Shown piece after piece: positions 8,531 to 17,288 of a stretch of 64,000 nucleotides of DNA. The translations under genes were made by a program, and so were the position numbers. The stretch is from Skermanella mucosa (lineage in GTDB: Bacteria; Pseudomonadota; Alphaproteobacteria; Azospirillales; Azospirillaceae), in assembly GCF_016765655.2 (NCBI RefSeq), contig NZ_CP086106.1, forward strand, positions 6,343,184 to 6,407,183. Direction: 5' to 3'. The notes beneath the pieces were generated by a model. It was given only the letters and a program-made list of their open reading frames with translations, was not told where the DNA came from and made no database searches. Each line of letters begins with the position of its first letter. The first letter of the stretch is position 1.

Positions 8531-11140
8531 TCAGGCCGGTTTCGGCAGCGACTGGAACGCCTTGCGGATACCGTTGCGGGTGTAGGGCTTGGGCAGGAAC
8601 ACCGCGTCCAGCCCCGCTTCCCCCCGGCCGTCCCGGACCGCGCCGCCATAGCCCGAGGCGACGATGATCCGCAGGCCGGGGTATCCTTCCAGCGCCTCGC
8701 GGGCCAGCTCCAGGCCGGATCGTCCCGGCAACCCGATGTCGGTGAACAGCACGTCGATGCGGCCGCCATCCAGCGCGCTCATCGCCGCGTCGGCGTCCGA
8801 AACCGCCGTCACGCTGTGTCCCAGCGCCTCGAGCATGTCCATGGTGGAAGCCTGGATGATCGCGTCGTCCTCGACCAGAAGCACGCGCAGGCCCTGCGAC
8901 GGCTCCTCCACGCGCCCCGGCCGGGCGGCGGCCGGGGCCAGCGGAACCGGACGCGCCGCCTGCCGCTGCCGCTGGTTGGCCAGCAGGTGCCGGATCCGGC
9001 GCGCCAGGTCCTCCCGCCGATAGGGCTTGCTCAGCAGCTGGACACCGGGATCGAGCCGCCCGCCGTGGACGATGGCGTTCTCGGTATAGCCGGACGTGAA
9101 GAGCACGGCGAGGTCAGGCAGCGTCTCGCGCGCCTGCCGGGCCAGCTCCGGGCTCCTCAGGGGGCCGGGCATCACGACGTCGGTGAACAGCAGGTCCACC
9201 GGCACGCCGCTGCGGATGACGGCCAGGGCGCTCTGCGCGTCGGCCGCCTGGAGCACGCGGTAGCCCAGGCCGGCCAGGATCTCCACCGTGGCCGCGCGCA
9301 CCTGGGAATCGTCCTCGACCACCAGCACGGTCTCGGTGCCGCCCGCCACCGGACCGCCGCGCAGCTCCGGCGCGGGTTCCTCCGCGACTTGGCGGGAGCG
9401 CGGCAGGTAGATCTTCACGGTCGTGCCGTGCCCGACCTCGCTGTACAGCTTGACGTGGCCGCCCGACTGCTTGACGAAGCCGTGGACCATGGCCAGCCCC
9501 ATTCCGGTGCCTTTGCCCTCCGGCTTGGTCGTGAAGAAGGGCTCGAAGGCGCGCTCCATCAGGTCCTGGGACATGCCGCAGCCAGTGTCCGATACCGCCA
9601 GCATCACGTACTGGCCCGCCGTGACCTCCGGATGCTGGAGCGCGTAGAGGTCGTCCAGCATCGCGTTGCCGGCTTCCAGCGTCAGGCGCCCGGTGCCGTC
9701 CATCGCGTCGCGGGCGTTGATCGCCAGGTTCAGGATCACGTTCTCCACCTGGTTGGGATCGGCCAGCATGCTCCACAGGCCGCCGGCGATCACCGTCTCC
9801 ACCTCGATCCCGTCGCCCAGCGCCCGGCGCAGCAGGTCGTCCATGCCGCGCAGCAGGCGCCCCAGGCTGACCGGGCGCGGCTCCAGCGGCTGCCGGCGGG
9901 CGAAGGCGAGGAGCTGGGACGCCAGCCGGGCGCCGCGCTGGACCGCACCCATCGCCGAGTCCAGCCGGCGCGCGGTGGCGGCGGGATCGCCGGTGAACTC
10001 GTGCTGCAGCAGGTCCAGGTTGCTCCCGATCACCTGGAGCAGGTTGTTGAAATCGTGGGCCACGCCGCCGGTCAGCTTGCCGATCGCCTCCAGCCTCTGG
10101 GCCTGGCGAAGCGCCGCCTCGGCCTGGGCGCGCTCCGCCTCGCTCCTCTCCAGGGCCAGGGTGCGCTCCCGCACCAGCGCCTCCAGGTCGGTCTGGTACT
10201 TCATCAGCTCGTCCCGGGCTCGCTTCCGGTCGGTCACGTCATGGCCCTGGACGAAGATGCCCGAAACGGTACCGTCCGGTTTCAGGACCGGCTGGTAGAC
10301 GAAATCCACGAACAGCTCGGTGGCGGCCGCATCGGGGTCCGGCTGGACCAGCAGGCGCATGTCGCGGCCGACGAACGCCTGCCCGGTCGAATGGACCTGG
10401 TCCAGCAACTCGTAGAAGCCCTGGCCTTCCACGTCCGGCAGCGCTTCGCGCACCGGTTTGCCGAGGATGTCCCGGCGGCCGACGAGCCTGTAGTAGGCGT
10501 CGTTGGCGAGTTCGAACACATGGTCCGGGCCGCTGATGACCGCGATGAAGCCGGGCGCCTGGGTGAACAGCCTGTGCAGCCGCTCAAGCTCGGCATCCAG
10601 GCTCAGGTTGGTTTTCTGGACGGCCTGGGCCCGGCGCAGCAGGTCGCTTTCCACCTGTTCGCGCGGTCCCGACGGGATGTCCCCGCCGTCGCCCAGGGCG
10701 ACCACCTCCTTCAGGCGGTGCAGTTCGGTGACGTCCACGGTGTGCTGCAGGATCAGGCCCACGTTTCCCTGGCTGTTCGGCAGGGGCGTGTGGGTGGCGC
10801 TCCAGAACCGCTCCTCCAGCCAGGTTCCCTCGGGCGTCGTCCGGGCGATGGCATAGGGGATGAACGCGATCGCGTCCATCTGCCGCGTCCGCAGCACCCG
10901 CTCGAACGAGGCGCGGAGCTGCGCCTCGTTGTCGCCTCCGGGAAAGGCGTCGAACATGTTGCGCCCGACGATCTGTTCGCGGGTGCGCCCGGTGACCTTG
11001 AGATAGGCGTCGTTGCAGCCGAGGATGGTGAGGCCACGGTCAAGCAGGACGTATGGATTCGGCGAAGCCTCGAACAGCGACCTGTAGACGGCCGGATCGG
11101 ACAGGTCCAAGGTCGGCACTATCGAAGCTCCATTATTCAA
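8531..11140 (-). CDS. Hybrid sensor histidine kinase: PAS-PAS-HisKA-HATPase-REC-REC
   Basis: This is an 869-residue soluble hybrid kinase. Two PAS domains come first, about residues 20-135 (RSLFEASPNPYVLLDRG...) and 190-310 (FTQAPGFIAVISGPDHVFEL...), then a short coiled-coil. The HisKA phosphoacceptor site is in GGVAHDFNNLLQVIGSN, and the HATPase has NLAINARDAM, DTGCGM and GTGMGLAMVHGFVKQSGG. Two receiver domains follow, with phospho-acceptor Asp in LLFTDVVMPG and VLFTDIGLPG and conserved Lys in LSKPYR and LPKPYT. No transmembrane segment or DNA-binding output domain is visible, so a partner or an Hpt protein elsewhere is implied. The start is ATG 11140. The gene directly precedes the ABC exporter gene. 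The signal is unknown. Confidence 0.93.
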   Translation of the reverse strand: MNNGASIVPTLDLSDPAVYRSLFEASPNPYVLLDRGLTILGCNDAYLKVTGRTREQIVGRNMFDAFPGGDNEAQLRASFERVLRTRQMDAIAFIPYAIARTTPEGTWLEERFWSATHTPLPNSQGNVGLILQHTVDVTELHRLKEVVALGDGGDIPSGPREQVESDLLRRAQAVQKTNLSLDAELERLHRLFTQAPGFIAVISGPDHVFELANDAYYRLVGRRDILGKPVREALPDVEGQGFYELLDQVHSTGQAFVGRDMRLLVQPDPDAAATELFVDFVYQPVLKPDGTVSGIFVQGHDVTDRKRARDELMKYQTDLEALVRERTLALERSEAERAQAEAALRQAQRLEAIGKLTGGVAHDFNNLLQVIGSNLDLLQHEFTGDPAATARRLDSAMGAVQRGARLASQLLAFARRQPLEPRPVSLGRLLRGMDDLLRRALGDGIEVETVIAGGLWSMLADPNQVENVILNLAINARDAMDGTGRLTLEAGNAMLDDLYALQHPEVTAGQYVMLAVSDTGCGMSQDLMERAFEPFFTTKPEGKGTGMGLAMVHGFVKQSGGHVKLYSEVGHGTTVKIYLPRSRQVAEEPAPELRGGPVAGGTETVLVVEDDSQVRAATVEILAGLGYRVLQAADAQSALAVIRSGVPVDLLFTDVVMPGPLRSPELARQARETLPDLAVLFTSGYTENAIVHGGRLDPGVQLLSKPYRREDLARRIRHLLANQRQRQAARPVPLAPAAARPGRVEEPSQGLRVLLVEDDAIIQASTMDMLEALGHSVTAVSDADAAMSALDGGRIDVLFTDIGLPGRSGLELAREALEGYPGLRIIVASGYGGAVRDGRGEAGLDAVFLPKPYTRNGIRKAFQSLPKPA

Positions 11141-11217
11141 TCACCGGTATAAATCGCCGTGGCGCGCTTTTTCTAGGATGGCGCCAAAACCTAGCTCTTT
11201 GCGCCGAGATTGCAACC

Positions 11218-11233
11218 TCAGCCAATTGGCTGA
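11218..11233. promoter_or_regulatory. Perfect 16-bp palindrome upstream of the hybrid kinase
   Basis: TCAGCCAATTGGCTGA is its own reverse complement and lies 78 bases upstream of the kinase start codon (11140, minus strand). A symmetric operator for a dimeric regulator is the natural reading, but no regulator is encoded next to it and no family can be named. Confidence 0.4.
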
Positions 11234-11355
11234 AAGCCAGGGCAACGATGCGTGCCGGGTGAGAAGGTCCCCGCCTGTTCCTCATATGACAAGCGATTAT
11301 CCACATACCTTGGAATGACGCTTATCCTTTATCGTGGATAGCTCGGGGAAGGCTG

Positions 11356-11601
11356 ATGGTTCAGGAAGCAAGGGATCTGCTGACGGCTTTGCTGGACAAG
11401 GTCGCGGCAATCGACATCCAGATCGGTGAACTGCGCTGCTAGGTTGCCGGCATGAAGGCCGGCATTGCCCGCTTGTAGCGCGACGGGAGCCTGGTCAAGG
11501 ACACGCTTGAGACGACCAACCAGCAATTGCTCGGCAGGATCGAGCAACTGACCTATCATTACGAGCGGCTGGTTGGTGTCCGGCCGCTTGCGGCGGAATG
11601 A
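11356..11601 (+). pseudogene. Small coiled-coil ORF interrupted by two in-frame TAG codons
   Basis: From ATG 11356, after a GGGGAAGG ribosome site, an 82-codon frame reads MVQEARDLLTALLDKVAAID, then IQIGELRC, a TAG at 11440-11442, VAGMKAGIARL, a TAG at 11476-11478, RDGSLVKDTLETTNQQLLGR, IEQLTYHYERLVGVRPLAAE and a TGA at 11599-11601. Outside the two TAG codons the composition is strongly coding-like and heptad-patterned, continuous in one frame. Each TAG sits where a Gln (CAG) would fit the coiled coil. I do not recognise the family. The simplest reading is a recently inactivated gene with two C-to-T changes; readthrough is a less likely alternative. Confidence 0.6.
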
Positions 11602-11625
11602 TTCCGATCGCCGCGAAGATCGTCG

Positions 11626-11723
11626 CGTAGGTCGGACTTCGACCGAAGGGCGAACTCCGACACCGTATGCCGACGCTCAGGCATGATGTCGGCGTCGTCC
11701 CTTCGGGCCGAGACCGACCTACG
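11626..11723. repeat. REP-like imperfect palindrome overlapping the pcp stop codon
   Basis: The left arm begins CGTAGGTCGGACTTCGACCG and the right arm ends GGGCCGAGACCGACCTACG, an imperfect inverted repeat of about 35 bases per arm around a central loop. Its outer bases CGTAGGTCGG match the perfect palindrome at 35154-35236, so both belong to one family. The right end supplies the TAG stop codon of pcp. Confidence 0.75.
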
Positions 11724-12336
11724 CCATGGCGGCCTTCGTGATCGCCCTCACCCCGTTCAGCAGGATGACCGCCGCCCGCTCCTGGGTTTCAAGGTCCATC
11801 CCGGTACGGCCCGCCTCGCCGGCCACCTGCTCCGGCAGCGGCGGCAGATGGACGAAACCCATCGGCATCGCCGATCCGCGCCGCTCGATGCCGTGCCTGA
11901 CGCCGTAGAACAGGTGGTTGCAGACATAGCCGCCCGCGTGCCCGCTCACCGTCGCCGGAATGCCGGCCGCTTCCAGCGCCGCGATCAAACCATCCACCGG
12001 CAGGGTCGACCAGTATCCCACCGGCCCGTCCTCCGCGATGCGCAGCCCGCTCCGGACCACGCCGGCATTGTCCGGCACCGCCGCCTCGTCCAGGTTGAGC
12101 GCCACCCGCTCCAGCCGGATCCGGTCGGTGCAGCGGGCAAGGCCGAAGGCGATGGCGGCGTCCGGCCGGTGCCGCTCCAGCAGGACTTCGAACCGTGCGA
12201 CGCTGGTGCCGTACTCGACCGGCAGCACGGCGGCCACGACGCCGTCCATGCTGGACAGCCGGTCCATCAGCAGGGCGGAGGGGTTCAGGTCATTGGGGCC
12301 GAACCGCTCGAAGCCGGTCACCAGGATGCGGGTCAT
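11719..12336 (-). CDS. pcp: Pyrrolidone-carboxylate (pyroglutamyl) peptidase
   Basis: This 205-residue cytoplasmic cysteine peptidase of family C15 removes N-terminal pyroglutamate from peptides. It begins MTRILVTGFERFGPNDLNPS, the family start. The conserved acidic residue region is seen in AIAFGLARCTDRIRLERVALN, the catalytic Cys in GGYVCNHLFYGV and the catalytic His in MGFVHLPPLPEQ. The length is normal. The stop codon TAG lies inside the end of a REP-like palindrome, so the last few residues (TKAAMA) may have been set by insertion of that repeat. It follows trpS by 18 bases on the same strand and is probably in the same transcript. Confidence 0.92.
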   Translation of the reverse strand: MTRILVTGFERFGPNDLNPSALLMDRLSSMDGVVAAVLPVEYGTSVARFEVLLERHRPDAAIAFGLARCTDRIRLERVALNLDEAAVPDNAGVVRSGLRIAEDGPVGYWSTLPVDGLIAALEAAGIPATVSGHAGGYVCNHLFYGVRHGIERRGSAMPMGFVHLPPLPEQVAGEAGRTGMDLETQERAAVILLNGVRAITKAAMA

Positions 12337-12354
12337 GACGCTCCGGGCGCCCGA

Positions 12355-13353
12355 TCAGGGGCGCAGCAGGCCGATGATGTCCTTGATGTCCGCCAGGTTG
12401 GCCGACGCGATCGCGTTCGCCTTGTCGGCGCCCCGGCGCAGGATGCGGTCGATCTCGCCGACATCCGACATCAGCCGGTTCATCTCCGTGCTGATCGGCG
12501 CCAGCTTGTCCACCGCCAGATCGACCAGCGCGCCCTTGAAGCCGCTGAACTGCTGCCCGGCGAACCGGTTCAGGGTATCCTGGCGCGAGGTGCCGGCCAG
12601 GGCCGAATAGATCGTCACCAGGTTGTCCGCCTCGGCCCGCTTCTCCAGGTCCTCGACGGTCTCCGGCAGCGGGTCCGGGTCGGTCTTGGCCTTGCGCACC
12701 TTCAGCGCGATCGTGTCGGCGTCGTCGGTCAGGTTGATGCGCGAATAATCGGACTCGTCCGACTTGCTCATCTTCTTGGTGCCGTCGCGCAGCGACATGA
12801 CGCGGGTCGCCTCGCCCAGGATCTGCGGCTCGGGCAGCGGGAAGAAGTCCTTGTCATAATGGCGGTTGAAGGCCCCGGCGATGTCGCGCGCCAGCTCCAG
12901 GTGCTGCTTCTGGTCCTCGCCGACCGGCACGTGGGTCGCCTTGTAGACCAGGATGTCCGCCGCCATCAGCACCGGATAGGCGTACAGCCCCAGCGCCGCG
13001 TTCTCCCGGTGCTTGCCGGCCTTCTCCTTGAACTGGGTCATCCGGTTCAGCCAGCCCATGGGGGTGTGGCACGACAGGATCCAGGACAGCTCGGAATGGG
13101 CCGCGACCGCCGCCTGATTGAAGATGATGCAGCGTTCCGGATCGATGCCGGCGGCGATATAGGCGGCCGTGACCTCCCGCGTGTTGCCCAGCAGCACGGC
13201 GGGGTCCTGCGGCAGCGTCAGGGCATGCAGGTCGACGATGCAGAAGATGCTCTCGAACTGGTCCTGCAAGGAGACCCAGTTGCGCAGCGCGCCCAGGTAA
13301 TTGCCCAGATGCAATTGGCGGGTCGGCTGCATGCCCGAGAAGATGCGGTTCAC
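12355..13353 (-). CDS. trpS: Tryptophanyl-tRNA synthetase
   Basis: This 332-residue class I synthetase charges tRNA-Trp. The HIGH-type motif is HLGNYLGAL near residue 16 and the KMSKS motif is [15 protein letters not shown] near residue 195. It starts [19 protein letters not shown], as most bacterial TrpRS do, and contains [20 protein letters not shown] and the conserved [15 protein letters not shown]. The length is typical of the family. It lies between murJ (upstream, 75 bases) and pcp on the minus strand; murJ-trpS adjacency is common in alphaproteobacteria. Confidence 0.97.
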   Translation of the reverse strand: MNRIFSGMQPTRQLHLGNYLGALRNWVSLQDQFESIFCIVDLHALTLPQDPAVLLGNTREVTAAYIAAGIDPERCIIFNQAAVAAHSELSWILSCHTPMGWLNRMTQFKEKAGKHRENAALGLYAYPVLMAADILVYKATHVPVGEDQKQHLELARDIAGAFNRHYDKDFFPLPEPQILGEATRVMSLRDGTKKMSKSDESDYSRINLTDDADTIALKVRKAKTDPDPLPETVEDLEKRAEADNLVTIYSALAGTSRQDTLNRFAGQQFSGFKGALVDLAVDKLAPISTEMNRLMSDVGEIDRILRRGADKANAIASANLADIKDIIGLLRP

Positions 13354-13428
13354 TGGTCGTCTCCACTACCCTGAAAGCTCAAGCCCCGTGCGGGGCGCCG
13401 GCTGTTATCTCCCCTGGCGCCGGGCCGG

Positions 13429-14994
13429 TCAAGCCGCGCCGGACCCGTCCGGAGCCCGCTTCAGCAGAATGCCGATCTCCCCCAGCCGCATGCCGCCGAT
13501 GCCGTGGGCGACCGCGAAATAGACCGCGGCGCCGACGCCGACCAGCGCCGCCAGCGCGGTCGCCCGGACGACCGACGGCCCGGCCAGCCAGGGTTCCAGC
13601 ATCCAGGCGGCGCCGACCAGCGCCACGCCCATGGACAGGCCGGCGAAGAGCAGGCGCGGGGCTCGGCTGCGCAGCCGGGCGTCGATGTCGAACTGACCCC
13701 GGCGGTGCAGCATCCAGCCCAGCAGGCCCGCGTTCAGCCAAGCCGTCGCCCCGGTGGCGAGCGCGATGCCGACATGGCCCAGGACGCCGATCAGCGCCAG
13801 TCCCAGCGCCGCGTTGGCGACCGCCACGATGATCGCGGCCCGGACCGGCGCCGACGTGTCGTGCCGGGCGAAGAAGGCGGCGTTCAGCACCTTCACGATC
13901 ACGTAGGCCGGGATGCCGATGGCGTAGGCCGCCAGCGCCCAGGCGGTCGCCGTGGTCTCCTCCGGGCCGAAGGCGCCGCGCTCGAACAGGACATGGATGA
14001 TCGGATGCGCCAGGGCCACCAGGGCGATCGCCGCCGGCAGCCCCAGCGCCAGGGAGAATTCCAGCGCCCGGCTCAGGAAGTGCCGGACCGCGTCGCGGTC
14101 GTCCGCCGCCACGTGGCGCGACAGCACCGGCAGCAGCGCCGTCCCGATCGCGATGCCGATGACGCCCAGCGGCAGCTGGTTCAGCCGGTCGGCGTAATAG
14201 AGGAACGACACCGCCCCGGAAGGGAGCAGCGATGCCAGCACGATATCCACGAACAGGTTGATCTGCATGACCCCGGTGCCGATCGCGCCCGGCGCCATCA
14301 GCACGAACAGCCGCCTGACCCGCGGCGTCAGACGCGGACGGGGCAGGCGCAGGCTCACGCCGGCGGCACGGCAGGACGCCGCGAGCCATAGGAGCTGCAC
14401 CACCCCCGCCAGCGTCACCGCCTGCGACATGGCGTATCCCGCCGACACGCCGGTCCCGCGCGCCAGCAGCAGCGCCGCGATCAGGGTCAGGTTGAAGGCG
14501 ATCGGCGCCGCGGCGAACGGCCCGAAACGCTCCAGCGAGTTCAGCACCCCGCCCAGCAGGGCCACCAGCGAGACCAGCAGCAGGTACGGGAAGGTCATGC
14601 GGGCATAGTCGACCGCCAGCGCGAACTTGGCCGGCTCGTCGGAGAAGCCGGGCGCCAGCCCCTGCATCAGCCAGGGCATCAGCGCCACCATGACGAACAC
14701 GAAGGGCAGCAGCACCGTCAGCATGACGGCAAGCGCCTCCTCCGCGAAGGCCTGGGCGGCGGCGCGGCCCTTGCGCTCCAGTTCGGCCGAGAAGATCGGC
14801 ACGAAGGAGACGGAGAAGGCCCCCTCGGCGAACAGCCGGCGGAAGAAGTTGGGCAGCTTCAACGCCACGAAGAAGGCGTCGGCGACCGGCCCGGCCCCCA
14901 GCACGGCGGCGGTCAGGATGTCGCGGGCGAACCCCGCCACCCGGCTGAGCATGGTCAATCCGCCGACGGTGGCGATGGCGCGCGCGAAACTCAT
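13429..14994 (-). CDS. murJ: Lipid II flippase MurJ
   Basis: This 521-residue polytopic inner-membrane protein of the MOP exporter superfamily moves lipid II across the inner membrane for peptidoglycan synthesis. It begins MSFARAIATVGGLTMLSRVA and continues GFARDILTAAVLGAGPVADAFF and LPNFFRRLFAEGAFSVSFVP, the strongly conserved MurJ N-terminus with basic residues of the central cavity. About 14 hydrophobic segments follow, including GVMQINLFVDIVLASLLPSG and FYARHDT-like FFARHDTSAPVRAAI. The length is usual for the family. It is followed downstream by trpS on the same strand. Confidence 0.96.
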   Translation of the reverse strand: MSFARAIATVGGLTMLSRVAGFARDILTAAVLGAGPVADAFFVALKLPNFFRRLFAEGAFSVSFVPIFSAELERKGRAAAQAFAEEALAVMLTVLLPFVFVMVALMPWLMQGLAPGFSDEPAKFALAVDYARMTFPYLLLVSLVALLGGVLNSLERFGPFAAAPIAFNLTLIAALLLARGTGVSAGYAMSQAVTLAGVVQLLWLAASCRAAGVSLRLPRPRLTPRVRRLFVLMAPGAIGTGVMQINLFVDIVLASLLPSGAVSFLYYADRLNQLPLGVIGIAIGTALLPVLSRHVAADDRDAVRHFLSRALEFSLALGLPAAIALVALAHPIIHVLFERGAFGPEETTATAWALAAYAIGIPAYVIVKVLNAAFFARHDTSAPVRAAIIVAVANAALGLALIGVLGHVGIALATGATAWLNAGLLGWMLHRRGQFDIDARLRSRAPRLLFAGLSMGVALVGAAWMLEPWLAGPSVVRATALAALVGVGAAVYFAVAHGIGGMRLGEIGILLKRAPDGSGAA

Positions 14995-15040
14995 GATGGG
15001 GAGGATCTAGCCGAGATGCCGGCCACTGGAAAGGGCGCCG

Positions 15041-17200
15041 TCATCGCCCCGGGTCGAACTCCGGCTCCACCCAGCACCAGGCCTCGTAGCCGATCTCCGA
15101 CCAGGCCGACTCCGGAACCGGCATTCCCGGCAGCAGCGGCCGGCCGACCGGTTCGTACGCGACCCGGACGCGGATCGAGGAACGGCCCCGGGTCAGCCGC
15201 AGCGGCAGCAGGAACTCGTCCTCGGCCAGCCGGCGGCCGGCGGTGACCACCACGGGGGCGGGCGGGTCCGTCTCGCCCGGCGGGAAGCTGTGGTAGACCG
15301 TGTCCGACCCGGCGAGATACCAGGTGCCGGCCGGCTCCCAGACCGGCTCGGCGGCAACGCCGTCGGCCACGAAGACCGCGGCGCGCTGGTCGGGCATGCC
15401 GTAGTCGAGCGTGCGGCGGAGCATCACCCCGTGGTTGTCCGGCCGGATGCCCAGCGTGAACTCCGAGGCTCCCGTCGTGTATCGGACCGTCCGGGTCTCC
15501 TGCCCGGGATCGGGAACCCCCCTGCGGCGCGTGGTCAGCGCGCGCGGAGCGGTTGCCTCGGGCGAGCGGTAGCCGTGCGCCCGCTCCGACGCCGCGTCGC
15601 CGATCTCCAGCGCGTCGGTCCGGGCCAGCGAGGCGGCGGGCAGCCCGTACCAGTAGGTCACGGTCCGGTAATGCTCGGCCATGTCGTTGGTCCCGCCATG
15701 CTCCAGCTGGATGCGGGCGTTGCGGCCGAACGGGAACAGGTCGGCCAGCAGGAACCGGTAGGCGGAGTGGACCAGGTCGGCGGGCGCCTTGGCCTCGGCG
15801 GGAGTCGGGGCGCCTATGGGGTGGCCTGCGAAGGGCAGCGTCATGGTCCGCCCGCCCCAGTAATCGCCGCCGCCGCCCCACTCCTCCGTGCCGGTCCCAT
15901 GGGCCTGGGGCGACTTCGCGTCGTCGAAGAAGAAGCGCGGGTCGCCCTCCAGCGTCCGAAGCTCGGCCCGGTCGGTGAAGGTGAACGAGGTGCCGACGAA
16001 GGAGCCCGACCAGTCCCGGCTGCCCTCGATCCCGCGGGTGTCCAGCAGCACATGGTCCCGACCCGGCTCGCCGCCGCCATGGTCCCGGTACGTGGCGTGG
16101 AAATAACCCACCGCCGACGGGCGATCGCGGAACGGCTCGTGGCGCAGTTCAGCCGTCAGCTCCACCGGCGCCGCGAGGCCGCCGGGCGGCACCAGCTCCA
16201 CCACCGCCCCCCGGAAGAACGGCATCGGGAAGTAACTGTCCAGATGGACCCGGTCGCCGTCGTAGCGGATGGCGGAGGGGAACGCCTTGACCAGGTACTC
16301 CGAGTCGTCGCGGTTGTAGAGCAGCCCGGCCCCGAAGAACAGCGCCAGGGGCGCGTCGACCGACGGCTCCGCCCTGCCGTCCCAGGTGATCCTCAGCCGG
16401 GCGTCGGACAGCTCCAGGGCCTGGTCGTGCGGCACGGTCAGCTTCAAGGCCCGGACCGTGGCCGGACCGTCCAGCCGGAACAGGGTCAGCGGCCTGCCGG
16501 GTTCGAGCACCGCCCGCTCCGAAACCGCCGTCCCCGGCGGCGCGATGTCGGTGCCGGACCGTCCGATCAGGTCGAGCACCGCCGGGTCGGGAGGAGTCTT
16601 CAGGTCGAACGGCAGGGGCCGGGAACTCAGCCCGATCCCCTCGGCGAAACGGTGATGGATGTAATAGCCGGTACCGTAGAAGGTCCGGCCATAGGCCAGG
16701 CGAAGCGATCGCTCGAACGGCACCGGCACCCAGTTCAGGTCCGCTCCCCGGGTGACCGGCCAGGTCCAGGCCAGCGGCTGCGGAAAGATCTCCGCCGGCA
16801 GGAAGGTCGAGCCGAGAACCGGGTTTTCCGGATCGGCGGTGCTGGTCTCCCGCACCACGAGGTCGGTGCCGTCCACCTCGTAGTGCCACGGGCTGCCGTG
16901 CCAGTGGTTCGTCCGGACGAAATACAGGATCCCCGGACCCAGCACGTCGAGCGTCACGTTGAAGTCCGGCCGCTCTCCATACAGGAAATGGGAGGCGTCG
17001 GCGGTCCGGTTGCCGCCCTCGCGGTCGAAGGTGGAATTCATGTAGGCCCGCACGCCGATCCGCTGGTAGGGCCACCGGTCCCACTGCGCGTAGGCGTCGA
17101 GCCCGGCCGGCACCGGGGGCGGCCAGTCCGCGGCGGCGGTGCCGGCGGACGCCAGCAGGCAGGCCATGGCGGCGGCGATCGCGGTGCGTCGTTCCATCAT
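15041..17200 (-). CDS. Secreted DUF2961 domain protein
   Basis: The start is ATG 17200, preceded by a GGAGGG ribosome site, and gives 719 residues. An N-terminal export signal (MMERRTAIAAAMACLLASAG, cleavage near AAA-DW) is followed by WDRWPYQRIGVRAYMNSTFD, FNVTLDVLGPGILYFVRTNH, GRTFYGTGYYIHHRFAEG and, in the middle, HGTGTEEWGGGGDYWGG, a signature of DUF2961 proteins. These are predicted beta-sandwich proteins related to glycoside-active enzymes; recent family work links DUF2961 to fructan or furanoside hydrolysis, but activity here is inference. It is probably periplasmic or secreted. It is divergent from the TauE-family gene, with about 90 bases between the starts. Confidence 0.85.
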   Translation of the reverse strand: MMERRTAIAAAMACLLASAGTAAADWPPPVPAGLDAYAQWDRWPYQRIGVRAYMNSTFDREGGNRTADASHFLYGERPDFNVTLDVLGPGILYFVRTNHWHGSPWHYEVDGTDLVVRETSTADPENPVLGSTFLPAEIFPQPLAWTWPVTRGADLNWVPVPFERSLRLAYGRTFYGTGYYIHHRFAEGIGLSSRPLPFDLKTPPDPAVLDLIGRSGTDIAPPGTAVSERAVLEPGRPLTLFRLDGPATVRALKLTVPHDQALELSDARLRITWDGRAEPSVDAPLALFFGAGLLYNRDDSEYLVKAFPSAIRYDGDRVHLDSYFPMPFFRGAVVELVPPGGLAAPVELTAELRHEPFRDRPSAVGYFHATYRDHGGGEPGRDHVLLDTRGIEGSRDWSGSFVGTSFTFTDRAELRTLEGDPRFFFDDAKSPQAHGTGTEEWGGGGDYWGGRTMTLPFAGHPIGAPTPAEAKAPADLVHSAYRFLLADLFPFGRNARIQLEHGGTNDMAEHYRTVTYWYGLPAASLARTDALEIGDAASERAHGYRSPEATAPRALTTRRRGVPDPGQETRTVRYTTGASEFTLGIRPDNHGVMLRRTLDYGMPDQRAAVFVADGVAAEPVWEPAGTWYLAGSDTVYHSFPPGETDPPAPVVVTAGRRLAEDEFLLPLRLTRGRSSIRVRVAYEPVGRPLLPGMPVPESAWSEIGYEAWCWVEPEFDPGR

Positions 17201-17288
17201 GCGGCATCCCTCCGGGACCCGAAAGCTCTTTGCCGGCCCCGTGCGTAAGGTTAAGGTACCGGCCCGTCCTCCGGTACCCCCGCCGACC

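Noticed and set aside
11298..11306. Exact DnaA box TTATCCACA upstream of the small broken ORF
   Set aside because: It is a single copy with no cluster, far from the dnaA-proximal end of the window, so it is not evidence of an origin.
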